A program made the position numbers and the translations under genes. Below, one piece after another: positions 7,639 through 15,491 of a stretch of 27,595 nt of DNA. Origin of the DNA: Actinomycetes bacterium (GTDB taxonomy: Bacteria > Actinomycetota > Actinomycetes > Mycobacteriales > Micromonosporaceae); NCBI GenBank assembly GCA_023402505.1, contig JAEYGD010000449.1, forward strand, positions 1-27,595, in the 5' to 3' direction. Every line of letters starts with the position of its first letter. The first letter of the stretch is position 1. Below the pieces are notes generated by a model, which saw nothing but the letters and a program-made list of their open reading frames with translations, ran no database searches and had not been told where the DNA came from.

Positions 7639-9144
7639 GTGGACCTGGACTTCGAACGGTGTTACCGGGCCGTCGACAGCCGCGACCAGCGGTTCGACGG
7701 CTGGTTCTACACCGGTGTGACCTCGACCGGCATCTACTGCCGGCCATCCTGCCCGGCGATCACCCCGAAGCGGCAGAACGTCCGGTTCTTCCCGTCCGCC
7801 GCCGCGGCGCAGGGGGCCGGCCTGCGCGCCTGCCGCCGGTGCCGGCCGGACGCCGCGCCCGGTTCGCCGCAGTGGGACGTCCGCGCCGACGTGGTGGGCC
7901 GCGCGGTGCGGCTGATCGCCGACGGCGTCGTCGACCGGGACGGGGTGCCCGGCCTCGCGGCCCGGCTCGGCTACACCGAGCGGCACCTGCACCGGATGCT
8001 CCGCGCCGAACTGGGCGCGGGCCCGCTCGCGCTGGCCCGGGCACAGCGCGCCCAGACCGCGCGCACCTTGATCGAGACCACCGACCTCGGGATGGCGGAC
8101 ATCGCGTTCGCGGCCGGGTTCGGCAGCGTCCGGCAGTTCAACGACACGGTCCGCGAGGTGTACGGGGTGGCGCCGTCCGAGCTGCGGGCCGCCCCGGGCC
8201 GGCGGGCGGTGCCGGCCGGGGCGGGCACGATCACCGTACGGCTGGCGTACCGGCCGCCGCTGCACGTCCGGTCGCTGCTGGACTTCCTCGCGCTGCGGGC
8301 GCTGCCCGGCGTGGACGAGGTGCGGGACGGGACGTACCACCGGGGTCTGCGGCTGCCGCACGGCACCGGCGAGGCGGTGCTGACCCCGGCCGACGGGTAC
8401 GTGACGGCGACGCTGCGGCTGACCGACATGCGGGACCTGGCGCCGGCGGTGGCGCGTTGCCGCCGCCTGCTCGACCTGGACGCCGACCCGACCGCGGTGG
8501 ACCAGACCCTCGCCACCGATCCCGCCCTGGCGCGCGCGGTGGCGGCCGAGCCGGGCGTCCGCGTCCCGCGCGCGGTGGACGGATTCGAGATGGCCGTCCG
8601 CGCGGTCGTCGGCCAGCAGGTCTCGGTCACCTCCGCCCGCACCACCCTCACCCGACTCCTGACCCACCTTCCCACCCGGCTCGCGGCTCCGACCGACGCC
8701 GTTGACCATGAAGTTGGCGGGCGTGTCGATCTCCCCCGAACCCGTCAACTTCATGATCAATGTGAGCTGAGGGGGTTCCCGACCGCCCAGGAGGTGCTCT
8801 CCGTGCCGGACGGCGGGTTCCGGATGCCGGCGGCGCGGCGGGAGACGATCCGAGGACTGGCCCGGGCGGTCGCGGACGGCTCGCTCGACCTGGAGCCGGG
8901 TGGCGACCGGGAGGAGACCCGGCGACGGCTGCTGGCGCTACCCGGGATCGGGGCGTGGACGGCGGACTACGTCGCGCTCCGCGCGCTCGGCGACCCGGAC
9001 GTCCTCCTCGCCACCGATCTCGCCGTCCGCCGGGGCGCCGCCGCCCTCGGCCTCCCCGACGACCCGAAGACCCTGCACACGTACGCCGACCGCTGGCGCC
9101 CCTGGCGCTCGTACGCGGTGATCCGACTCTGGAGAGCAGCATGA
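7639..9144 (+). CDS. alkA: Ada-AlkA fusion: adaptive response regulator / 3-methyladenine DNA glycosylase
   Basis: A 501-residue DNA-alkylation repair protein. Residues 1-75 are the Ada N-terminal zinc domain with Cys34, Cys38, Cys65 and Cys68 (CRPSC and CRRC) in the same spacing as E. coli Ada; Cys34 is the expected methyl acceptor. An AraC-type helix-turn-helix follows (about 85-180), with LGMADIAFAAGFGSVRQFNDTVREVYGVAPSEL in its second half. The rest is AlkA: a TATA-like subdomain (about 190-300), helix-hairpin-helix LLALPGIGAWTADYVALRALG and catalytic Asp near residue 460 in LATDLAVRRG. The same fusion next to ogt occurs in M. tuberculosis. Residues 355-374 are encoded by a palindromic repeat element inserted in frame. 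GTG start; GGAGG lies 12 nt upstream and CATCAT 6 nt upstream. The stop overlaps ogt (ATGA). Confidence 0.95.
   Translation: MDLDFERCYRAVDSRDQRFDGWFYTGVTSTGIYCRPSCPAITPKRQNVRFFPSAAAAQGAGLRACRRCRPDAAPGSPQWDVRADVVGRAVRLIADGVVDRDGVPGLAARLGYTERHLHRMLRAELGAGPLALARAQRAQTARTLIETTDLGMADIAFAAGFGSVRQFNDTVREVYGVAPSELRAAPGRRAVPAGAGTITVRLAYRPPLHVRSLLDFLALRALPGVDEVRDGTYHRGLRLPHGTGEAVLTPADGYVTATLRLTDMRDLAPAVARCRRLLDLDADPTAVDQTLATDPALARAVAAEPGVRVPRAVDGFEMAVRAVVGQQVSVTSARTTLTRLLTHLPTRLAAPTDAVDHEVGGRVDLPRTRQLHDQCELRGFPTAQEVLSVPDGGFRMPAARRETIRGLARAVADGSLDLEPGGDREETRRRLLALPGIGAWTADYVALRALGDPDVLLATDLAVRRGAAALGLPDDPKTLHTYADRWRPWRSYAVIRLWRAA
8702..8760. repeat. palindromic repeat element inside alkA
   Basis: Left arm TTGACCATGAAGTTGGCGGG (8702-8721) and right arm CCCGTCAACTTCATGATCAA (8741-8760) are complementary at 18 of 20 positions around a 19-nt spacer. 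The more regular arm, TTGATCATGAAGTTG, resembles palindromes I recall being common between genes in Micromonosporaceae; this could not be searched here. It keeps the alkA frame open and adds about 20 residues in a loop of the glycosylase domain. Confidence 0.85.
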
Positions 9145-9653
9145 ACACCATCGACAGCGCCGTCATCGACACCCCGGCCGGCCCGCTCAGTGTCCTCGTC
9201 GGGCCCGACGGGGCGGTCCGGGCCGCCGGCTTCACCGCCGATCCGCAGGTCCTGCTCGCCCTGATCCACCCGGCCCTGCGTGCCCCGCTGCGCGAACGGC
9301 CCGACCTCGGCCCGGTGACCGCGGCCGTCGCCGCCTACCTGGACGGCGACCTGACCGCGATCGACGCGGTGCCCGTCGAGCAGCACACCGGCGGGGCGTT
9401 CATGGCGCACGCCTGGACGGTGCTGCGGCAGGTCAAGCCGGGCGAGCCGGTCACCTACACCGGCTTCGCCGAGCTGGCCGGGCGTCCCGCTGCCGTACGG
9501 GCCGCCGCGGCGGCCTGCGCTCGCAACGCCGCCGCGCTCTTCGTCCCCTGCCACCGGGTGCTGCGTACCGACGGAACGCTCGGCGGCTACCGCTGGGGGC
9601 TGGACGTGAAGACGTGGCTTCTCGGTCACGAGCGACGGTTGACGGCAAGCTGA
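9141..9653 (+). CDS. ogt: methylated-DNA-[protein]-cysteine S-methyltransferase
   Basis: A 170-residue suicide methyltransferase that removes O6-alkyl groups from guanine by transfer to its own cysteine. The active site is FVPCHRVLR with Cys137; GEPVTYTGFAELAGRPAAVRAAAAACARN (about 101-129) is the DNA-binding winged-helix region containing the arginine finger, and GGYRWGLDVKTWLLGHE is the usual C-terminal segment. Length is typical. The ATG overlaps the alkA stop by ATGA, so translation is probably coupled. Together they form a two-gene alkylation-repair operon. Confidence 0.97.
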   Translation: MNTIDSAVIDTPAGPLSVLVGPDGAVRAAGFTADPQVLLALIHPALRAPLRERPDLGPVTAAVAAYLDGDLTAIDAVPVEQHTGGAFMAHAWTVLRQVKPGEPVTYTGFAELAGRPAAVRAAAAACARNAAALFVPCHRVLRTDGTLGGYRWGLDVKTWLLGHERRLTAS

Positions 9654-9678
9654 CAGCGGCGACGCTCCCGTTTGCCGC

Positions 9679-9684
9679 TACCGT
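9679..9684 (+). promoter_or_regulatory. putative leaderless -10 box for ABC exporter pair
   Basis: TACCGT lies 6 nt before the GTG at 9691. No ribosome site is visible in the 37-nt gap after ogt. This suggests that the exporter pair has its own promoter and is not purely read through from ogt. Confidence 0.4.
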
Positions 9685-9690
9685 CGGGTA

Positions 9691-11520
9691 GTGCCTGCCG
9701 AGAGCGACGGCGACCCGGCCCCCGCCACGGGCCGACATCCGCTGCGGAGCCTCTGGCGCCTGCGGCACTACCTGCGCCCGTACGCGGCCGAGTTCGCCTG
9801 GCTGCTCCTCGCCGGGCTGGCCGCCACGGCGGCCGGAATCGCCGTGCCGCTGGTCGCCCAGCGCGTCGTGGACGGCCCGGTCGCCCGGCAGGACCCGGCC
9901 GGGCTGGTCCGCCTCGCCGGCCTGGCGCTGCTCTTCGGCCTCGCCGAGGCCCTGCTGATCTTCATCCGGCGCTGGGTGCAGTCGTCCTCGTCGGTGGGGA
10001 TGGAGGCGGCCATCCGGGCCGACGTCTACGCCCACCTGCAACGGCTGCCGCCCGGCTTCCACGACCGGTGGCAGTCCGGGCAGCTCCTCTCCCGGCTCAC
10101 CACCGACCTGTCGGTGATCCGCCGGTTCCTCTCCTTCGGCCTGTTCTTCCTGGTCCTCAACGTCGTCACGTACGTCGTCGTGGTGGTGCTGCTGATCCGG
10201 CTGCACGCCACGCTGGGCCTGGTCGTCGCCGCCAGCGCCGTTCCGTTGTTCCTCATCACCCGGCGGTTCGCGCGCGCCTACCACGCCGCCTCCCGCCGCA
10301 TGCAGGACCAGCAAGGCGACGTCGCCACCCTGGTCGAGGAGACCGCGCAGGGGTTGCGCACGATGAAGGCGTACGGGCGGGGGCCGGAACTCGCCGCCCG
10401 GTTCGCCGAGGGCGCCCGCGCGCTGCACGACACCGGGGTCGGCAAGGGCCGGCTGCTCGCCGCGACCTCCGCCCGGCTGGACCTGGTGCCGAACCTGACC
10501 CTGGGCGTCGTGCTGGTCGCCGGCTCGGCCGCCGCCGCCAACGGCGTGCTCACCATCGGGGAACTGGTGGCCTTCGTCAGCCTCCAGCTCATGCTGATCT
10601 GGCCGGTACAGGGGCTGGGCTGGATCATCGCCGGCGGGCAGGAGGCGGCGACGGCGGCCGACCGCGTGCGGGAGGTGCTGGACACCCCGCCCGCCATCGT
10701 GGACGCTCCCGGCGCCGTCGTGTTGCAGCGAGCCGGGGTACGCGGGCGGCTGGCGTTCGAGGGCGTCTCGTTCCGCTACCCGGACAGCCGGACCCCCGTA
10801 CTGCGGGAGGTCGACCTGACCGTCGAGCCGGGCGAGACGGTGGCGCTCGTGGGGGCGACCGGCTCCGGCAAGAGCACCCTGCTGTCGCTGGTGCCGCGGC
10901 TGCGCGAGACGACCGGCGGACGGGTGACGCTGGACGGGCACGACGTACGCGGGCTGCGGCTGGCCTCGCTGCGCCGGCTGGTCGGGGTGGCCTTCGAGGA
11001 GCCGACGCTGTTCTCGATGTCGGTGTGGGAGAACCTGACCCTGGGCCGGCCCGACGCCGGGGAGGACGAGGTGCGTGCCGCGCTCGCCCTGGCGCAGGCC
11101 GACTTCGCGTACGACCTGCCGTGGGGGTTGGCCACCCGGGTGGGCGAGCAGGGCCTGTCGCTGTCCGGCGGGCAACGGCAGCGGCTGGCGCTGGCCCGTG
11201 CCGTGCTGGGCCGTCCGGCGCTGCTCGTGCTCGACGACCCGCTGTCCGCCCTGGACGTGCACACCGAGGCGCTCGTCGAGGCGGCCCTGCGCCGGGTGCT
11301 GCGGGACACCACCGCGCTGGTCGTGGCGCACCGGCCGTCCACCGTCGCGCTGGCAGACCGGGTCGCGCTGCTGGAGGACGGGCGGATCGGCGCGGTGGGC
11401 CGCCACTCCGAGTTGCTCGCCGCCGTGCCCGCGTACCGTGCCCTGCTCTCGGCGGACCCGCCCTGTCACCCGCCGACGGGTGATCCGACACCGGGTGGCC
11501 GGGGCCTGGTGCGGTCGTGA
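9691..11520 (+). CDS. ABC exporter half-transporter (type IV), degenerate catalytic site subunit
   Basis: A 609-residue fused membrane-ATPase protein. Six transmembrane helices occupy about residues 28-310, starting YAAEFAWLLLAGLAATAAGI. The nucleotide-binding domain has Walker A GATGSGKST (388-396), signature LSLSGGQRQRLALARA and Walker B LLVLDDPLSALD (511-522), where Asp516 replaces the catalytic glutamate. The H-loop AHRPST is kept. This Asp substitution is typical of the degenerate subunit of heterodimeric exporters such as BmrCD or TmrAB. The partner gene starts inside its stop codon (GTGA). The substrate is unknown; such pairs export drugs, peptides or lipids. Confidence 0.93.
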   Translation: MPAESDGDPAPATGRHPLRSLWRLRHYLRPYAAEFAWLLLAGLAATAAGIAVPLVAQRVVDGPVARQDPAGLVRLAGLALLFGLAEALLIFIRRWVQSSSSVGMEAAIRADVYAHLQRLPPGFHDRWQSGQLLSRLTTDLSVIRRFLSFGLFFLVLNVVTYVVVVVLLIRLHATLGLVVAASAVPLFLITRRFARAYHAASRRMQDQQGDVATLVEETAQGLRTMKAYGRGPELAARFAEGARALHDTGVGKGRLLAATSARLDLVPNLTLGVVLVAGSAAAANGVLTIGELVAFVSLQLMLIWPVQGLGWIIAGGQEAATAADRVREVLDTPPAIVDAPGAVVLQRAGVRGRLAFEGVSFRYPDSRTPVLREVDLTVEPGETVALVGATGSGKSTLLSLVPRLRETTGGRVTLDGHDVRGLRLASLRRLVGVAFEEPTLFSMSVWENLTLGRPDAGEDEVRAALALAQADFAYDLPWGLATRVGEQGLSLSGGQRQRLALARAVLGRPALLVLDDPLSALDVHTEALVEAALRRVLRDTTALVVAHRPSTVALADRVALLEDGRIGAVGRHSELLAAVPAYRALLSADPPCHPPTGDPTPGGRGLVRS

Positions 11521-13418
11521 CGGGGGGTGACGGTGGCACCGGCGTGCCGCCGTCGCCCGTGCCGTCGCCCCGGCGACCGTCCGGCCTGGAGAGCTGGCGT
11601 GGCATCGCCACCGACCCGGACGCCGACCGGAGCCGGGCCGAGGACACCGACCCGGCGGCGGTCACCCGGCTGCGCGCCCGCGGCCGGGTGCTGCTGCGCG
11701 ACCTGCTGCGCCCGCACCGGGGACGACTCACCGTGGCCGTCGCGCTGCTGCTCAGCCAGAACGCCGCCGGCATGGCCGGGCCCTACCTGGTGATGCTGGG
11801 TATCGACCGGGCCATCGAGCCGCTGCGGGCCGGCGACAACCGGCCGCTGGCCGCCGTCGCCGGCGCGTTCGTCGTGGCGACCGCCGTGGAGTACGCGGCA
11901 CGGCGCGGCTTCCTCGCGATCTCCGCACGGATCGGCCAGGCCGTCCTGCTCGACCTCCGGCAGCGGGTGTACGGCCAGTTCCTGCGCCTGTCGGTGACGT
12001 TCCACGAGCGGTACACCTCGGGGCGGATGGTGTCCCGGCTGACCAGCGACCTGGACTCGATCGGCGAGTTGGTCGGCGGCGGCATCGACAGCCTGGTGCT
12101 CGCCGCCCTGTCGATCCTGTCGGTGGCCGCGATCCTGCTCTGGCTGGACCTGCCGCTGGCCGCCGTGACGCTGCTGGCCTTTCCGTTCCTGTACTGGCTG
12201 TCACGCTGGTTCGCCCGCGCCTCGGCCGCCGCGTACCGGCGGACCCGGGAGACGATCGCGCTGGTCATCGTCCACGTCGTCGAGTCGCTGCGGGGCATCC
12301 GGGCGGTGCAGGCGTTCCGCCGCGAGCCCCGCAACCAGCGGATCTTCACGGCGGTCAGCGACGACTACCGGCAGGCCAGCCTGCACGCGTTCCGGCTGAT
12401 CGCCACGTACTCCCCCGGGATCAAACTGATCGGCAACGTCACCGTCGCGGTGGTGCTCTGCTACGGCGGCTGGCGGGTGCTGGGCGGGCACGCCGAGATC
12501 GGGGTGCTCGCCGCCTTCCTGCTCTACCTGCGGCGGTTCTTCGAGCCGATGCAGGAGCTCAGCCAGTTCTACAACTCCCTGCAGTCGGCCACGGCCGCTC
12601 TGGAGAAGCTCGCCGGGGTGCTCGACGAACGGCCCGCGGTGCCCGAGCCGGCCCGGCCGGTGCCGCTGCCGGCCGGTCCCGGTCGCGGTGCGGTCACCTT
12701 CCGGTCGGTCACCTTCGGGTACCGCCCCGACGCACCGATCCTGGCCGGGCTGGACCTGGCCGTGCCGGCCGGCCAGACGGTCGCGTTGATCGGGCCGACC
12801 GGCGCCGGCAAGTCGACCGTCGCGAAGCTGCTCGCCCGCTTCCACGATCCGCTCGACGGCGCCGTGCTGCTGGACGGCGTGGACCTGCGGGACGTCGCCG
12901 ACGCCGACCTGCGCCGTGCCCTCGTGCTGGTCACCCAGGAGACCCACCTGTTCGGCGGGACGGTCGCCGAGAACATCCGGTTCGGCCGCCCGGACGCCGA
13001 CGACGCCGCCGTGGAGGCGGCCGCGCGGGCGATCGGCGCGCACGACTTCGTCGCCGCGCTGCCCGAGGGGTACGCGACGCAGGTGCACCGGCGCGGCGGC
13101 CGGCTCTCCGCCGGCCAGCGGCAGCTCGTCGCGTTCGCGCGCGCGTTTCTGGCCGACCCGGCGGTGCTGATCCTCGACGAGGCGACCTCGTCGCTCGACG
13201 TGCCCAGCGAACGGGCGGTGCAGCACGCGCTCGGCACCATCCTGCGGGAGCGCACCGCGCTCGTCATCGCCCACCGGTTGTCGACGGTGGAGATCGCGGA
13301 TCGGGTGCTGGTGCTGGAGGCGGGCCGGATCGTCGAGGACGGCCCCCCGGCCGAGCTGATCGCCGCGGAGGGCCGGTACGCGGCCCTGCACCGGCGGTGG
13401 CGCGACTCGCTGGCGTGA
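11517..13418 (+). CDS. ABC exporter half-transporter, catalytic subunit
   Basis: A 633-residue partner of the preceding half-transporter. A long polar N-terminus (about 65 residues) precedes six transmembrane helices (about 70-340). The ATPase domain has Walker A GPTGAGKST (426-434), Walker B VLILDEATSSLD with catalytic Glu555, and H-loop AHRLST. Its signature is RLSAGQRQL, LSAGQ in place of LSGGQ, which would complete the degenerate site opposite the Asp516 Walker B of the partner. The GTG overlaps the upstream stop by GTGA, so the two are translationally coupled. The complete, asymmetric pair should form a heterodimeric exporter. Confidence 0.93.
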   Translation: MTGGDGGTGVPPSPVPSPRRPSGLESWRGIATDPDADRSRAEDTDPAAVTRLRARGRVLLRDLLRPHRGRLTVAVALLLSQNAAGMAGPYLVMLGIDRAIEPLRAGDNRPLAAVAGAFVVATAVEYAARRGFLAISARIGQAVLLDLRQRVYGQFLRLSVTFHERYTSGRMVSRLTSDLDSIGELVGGGIDSLVLAALSILSVAAILLWLDLPLAAVTLLAFPFLYWLSRWFARASAAAYRRTRETIALVIVHVVESLRGIRAVQAFRREPRNQRIFTAVSDDYRQASLHAFRLIATYSPGIKLIGNVTVAVVLCYGGWRVLGGHAEIGVLAAFLLYLRRFFEPMQELSQFYNSLQSATAALEKLAGVLDERPAVPEPARPVPLPAGPGRGAVTFRSVTFGYRPDAPILAGLDLAVPAGQTVALIGPTGAGKSTVAKLLARFHDPLDGAVLLDGVDLRDVADADLRRALVLVTQETHLFGGTVAENIRFGRPDADDAAVEAAARAIGAHDFVAALPEGYATQVHRRGGRLSAGQRQLVAFARAFLADPAVLILDEATSSLDVPSERAVQHALGTILRERTALVIAHRLSTVEIADRVLVLEAGRIVEDGPPAELIAAEGRYAALHRRWRDSLA

Positions 13419-13463
13419 CGGACGGGCCCGCCGGGCCGCGACGCCGCACCGGGACCGTCGCGA

Positions 13464-13496
13464 GCGGCCCGGAGCCGCACCTGCGCTCCGGGCCGC
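13464..13496. terminator. bidirectional terminator hairpin
   Basis: GCGGCCCGGAGC (13464-13475) and GCTCCGGGCCGC (13485-13496) are perfect 12-bp inverted arms with a 9-nt loop. It lies between two converging genes (stops at 13418 and 13527), and is the only strong dyad in the gap. Confidence 0.8.
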
Positions 13497-13526
13497 CCCG
13501 TCGGGTGTGCCGTGACCGGCGACCGG

Positions 13527-14840
13527 TCAGTTGGGAACAGCGCTGAGCAGGGCCTGCGTCCAGCCCCGTTCGTCGATGTCCTTGCCGTAGGTGAGGTCGG
13601 CGCCGCTGCCGTCGAACGGATCACGGTCGATGTACTGGCCCAGCGAACCGTCGTCGGCCCGGCCCAGGTAGTAACCGTCGCCGCCGGAGACCAGGGCGTT
13701 GACACTGCTCCAGCGGTCCGGCCGGAGTGAGTACCGCTTGACCCCGTCGGGTGCCGCGCCCGTCACGTTGTAGGAGATGAGTTCCCCCTGGGTGGAGATT
13801 CCGAGCAGCCACCTCGGCCCGGTGGCGGTGAACGTGGTGAGCGTCCATCCGCGACCGATCTCCTGCCGGCTGCCGATCTGCGCCTCGCCCGGCTTGGGCC
13901 GGCTCACCACGTAACGGCTGAGCACGCCGTCGGCGATTCCGTAGAGGTAGGCGCCGTCGAAGGCGAGCAGATCGTGCGTCCAGCCGGTTTCCACGGGTTC
14001 GGCCGTACGCGTGAAGGCGAGTGACGTGCTGTTGGTGATGACGTCGATGCGGTAGAGGTGACCCGCGGTGGAGGTGACCAGGATCGTGTTGTGGTTCAAC
14101 GCCGTCATCGCCTTCGGGACGATCCCGATCTTGGCGGTGGACACGACGGTGTGGGTGCGTTCTCCCCGTACCGGGTCGACGACCGCGTAGTACAGCTCGC
14201 CGGTGGGCATGACACCGTAGACGCCGACCTTGTCGATCTGCTGGCCAGCCCCGCAGTTGCGGCTCCTGACCACCCGGGCCGCGCTGCTCCCGTCGTCGGT
14301 GATGCCGGACGGGACCCCGTTGAAGTAGGCCTCCGACTTGGCGCCGTCCCGCAGCTGCTCGTAGTGCAGGTGCGGATTGGGACTCGTGTTGGCGCCGGTG
14401 GCGCCCACCCGGCCCAGCAGCTGCCCCTGCGCGACCGTCTGGCCGACACTCACCACCGGGGTGGACTGCATGTGCAGGTAGAGCGTCTGCCAGCCGTTAC
14501 CGTGATCGATCCGTACGTAGTTCCCGCCGCCGGTGTCGTAGCCGGAGCGCACCACCTGGCCCCCGTACGACGCGAGGATCGGCCGCCCGAGCGACTGGCC
14601 GCTGACCGCGAACATGTCGATGTCGTAGTCGTCGTGCCCGTTGTAGGTGGTCAGCCTCCACTCCTCGCCGCAGGGGAACGGCAGCTGGAACAGCGGCCGC
14701 GGCCCGGCCAGCACACCGATCCCACCGGTCGGCGCCTCGTCCGTGAGGCCGTCCGAAGCCGAGGCCGGCCCGGTCACCGCCAGCGCACCGGCCAGCATCG
14801 AAATGAGCCCTGCTAAAAGGGCGGAAGACTTTCTTCTCAT
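13527..14840 (-). CDS. secreted M23 metallopeptidase with C-terminal propeller-like repeats
   Basis: A 437-residue exported protein. Signal peptide: MRRKSSALLAGLISMLAGALAV, cleavage probably after ASA (28). The M23 LytM domain spans about 55-170 with expected zinc ligands His69 and Asp73 (HDDYD), and His157/His159 in PHLHYEQ; His123 in YLHMQ also fits. M23 enzymes cut peptide cross-bridges of peptidoglycan. Residues about 195-437 form repeats with GWT and WLLGI/YLYGI/YYLGR strands about 45 residues apart, resembling tachylectin-type beta-propellers that bind sugars. The ATG at 14840 has GGGGGA just upstream. It is divergent from a LuxR-type HTH gene. Role inferred: cell-wall hydrolase targeted to a glycan. 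Confidence 0.9.
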   Translation of the reverse strand: MRRKSSALLAGLISMLAGALAVTGPASASDGLTDEAPTGGIGVLAGPRPLFQLPFPCGEEWRLTTYNGHDDYDIDMFAVSGQSLGRPILASYGGQVVRSGYDTGGGNYVRIDHGNGWQTLYLHMQSTPVVSVGQTVAQGQLLGRVGATGANTSPNPHLHYEQLRDGAKSEAYFNGVPSGITDDGSSAARVVRSRNCGAGQQIDKVGVYGVMPTGELYYAVVDPVRGERTHTVVSTAKIGIVPKAMTALNHNTILVTSTAGHLYRIDVITNSTSLAFTRTAEPVETGWTHDLLAFDGAYLYGIADGVLSRYVVSRPKPGEAQIGSRQEIGRGWTLTTFTATGPRWLLGISTQGELISYNVTGAAPDGVKRYSLRPDRWSSVNALVSGGDGYYLGRADDGSLGQYIDRDPFDGSGADLTYGKDIDERGWTQALLSAVPN

Positions 14841-15157
14841 TGGTCCCCCGTGCTCAACGACAACGCGGCATCTGCGCGCTGCAACGAATGTGTCCAGATG
14901 CGTCCGCCTCGATTGTTCGAATGCGACCACATCCATGGCGAAGCACCGTGCAAACCGGTTCGCCGGCCTGGACGGCCCGTCGAAGGATACGAATGCGTTC
15001 GGGACCGGAGCAAGGAACGGGACACCGTTTGGCCGGATGCGGCCATCAATAATCGATCGCCGCGGGAAACATTGACAGCCGGCTCTCGGGCCCCGACGAT
15101 GAGGCGATCCCCGAGCCGGGTCCGACACCGGTCGGGGGATGTCACGACGTCACGGGG
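14841..15157. other. 317-bp divergent intergenic region
   Basis: The stretch between the M23 gene and the HTH gene holds no convincing gene. Its composition is less GC-biased than the surroundings, for example ATCAATAATCGAT near 15045-15057. TTGACA at 15072-15077 is a perfect -35 hexamer for a plus-strand promoter, but the -10 at 17-nt spacing, GACGAT (15095-15100), is poor. It probably holds both promoters and long leaders. Confidence 0.5.
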
Positions 15158-15451
15158 GTGACCTTGTCGGAAACCTACGGCGTGCCCACCACGCTGCAGA
15201 TCGCCATCCTGCGGTCGAAGGCCTCGGGCAAGTCTGACATCGCTGCGGCTCGCGAATTGCACATCAGCGAGCGCACGCTACGACGCAACCTCGGCGAGTT
15301 GGCCCAGTGCCTCGGCGTCGCCGGCCGCTTGGCCCTCGGCATCGAGGTCGGTCGGCGCGGCTGGCTTGCCGGCCACTCCCCGCACCCGATGCGGGACCTC
15401 CTGGTGCCCGCCCGCGGCGGCCCTGCGCCGGCCCCACACGACACCGGGTAA
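15158..15451 (+). CDS. small LuxR-type helix-turn-helix protein
   Basis: A 97-residue protein consisting of little more than a LuxR/NarL-type DNA-binding domain: TTLQIAILRSKASGKSDIAAARELHISERTLRRNLGELAQCLGV contains the scaffold helix, a turn and the recognition helix ISERTLRRNLGEL. There is no receiver or sensor domain; the tail is Pro/Gly-rich. Known orphan HTH proteins of this sort occur in actinomycetes. The GTG at 15158 lies in a small dyad (GTCAC-GGGG-GTGAC) and has only a weak ribosome site. It is divergent from the M23 peptidase and 40 nt upstream of valS, which has its own promoter. It might regulate the peptidase. Confidence 0.7.
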   Translation: MTLSETYGVPTTLQIAILRSKASGKSDIAAARELHISERTLRRNLGELAQCLGVAGRLALGIEVGRRGWLAGHSPHPMRDLLVPARGGPAPAPHDTG

Positions 15452-15479
15452 TTCGCGCGGGGGACCACCAGGGCCCACC

Positions 15480-15485
15480 TATCAT
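15480..15485 (+). promoter_or_regulatory. putative leaderless -10 box for valS
   Basis: TATCAT lies 6 nt upstream of the ATG at 15492. No ribosome site and no room for a T-box leader are present, so valS is probably leaderless and not under T-box control. Confidence 0.55.
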
Positions 15486-15491
15486 CGACCG

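Noticed and set aside
6022..8760. Minus-strand open frame of about 912 codons opposite the exporter and alkA
   Set aside because: Low-complexity translation antisense to genes with recognised catalytic residues; no ribosome site or domain.
15072..15100. Strong sigma-70-type promoter for the HTH gene
   Set aside because: TTGACA is perfect but the -10 at 17 nt is GACGAT, so it is mentioned only as a possibility and not listed as a promoter.
15452..15491. T-box riboswitch upstream of valS
   Set aside because: Only 40 nt separate the preceding stop from the start codon and the gene appears leaderless, so there is no room for a T-box.
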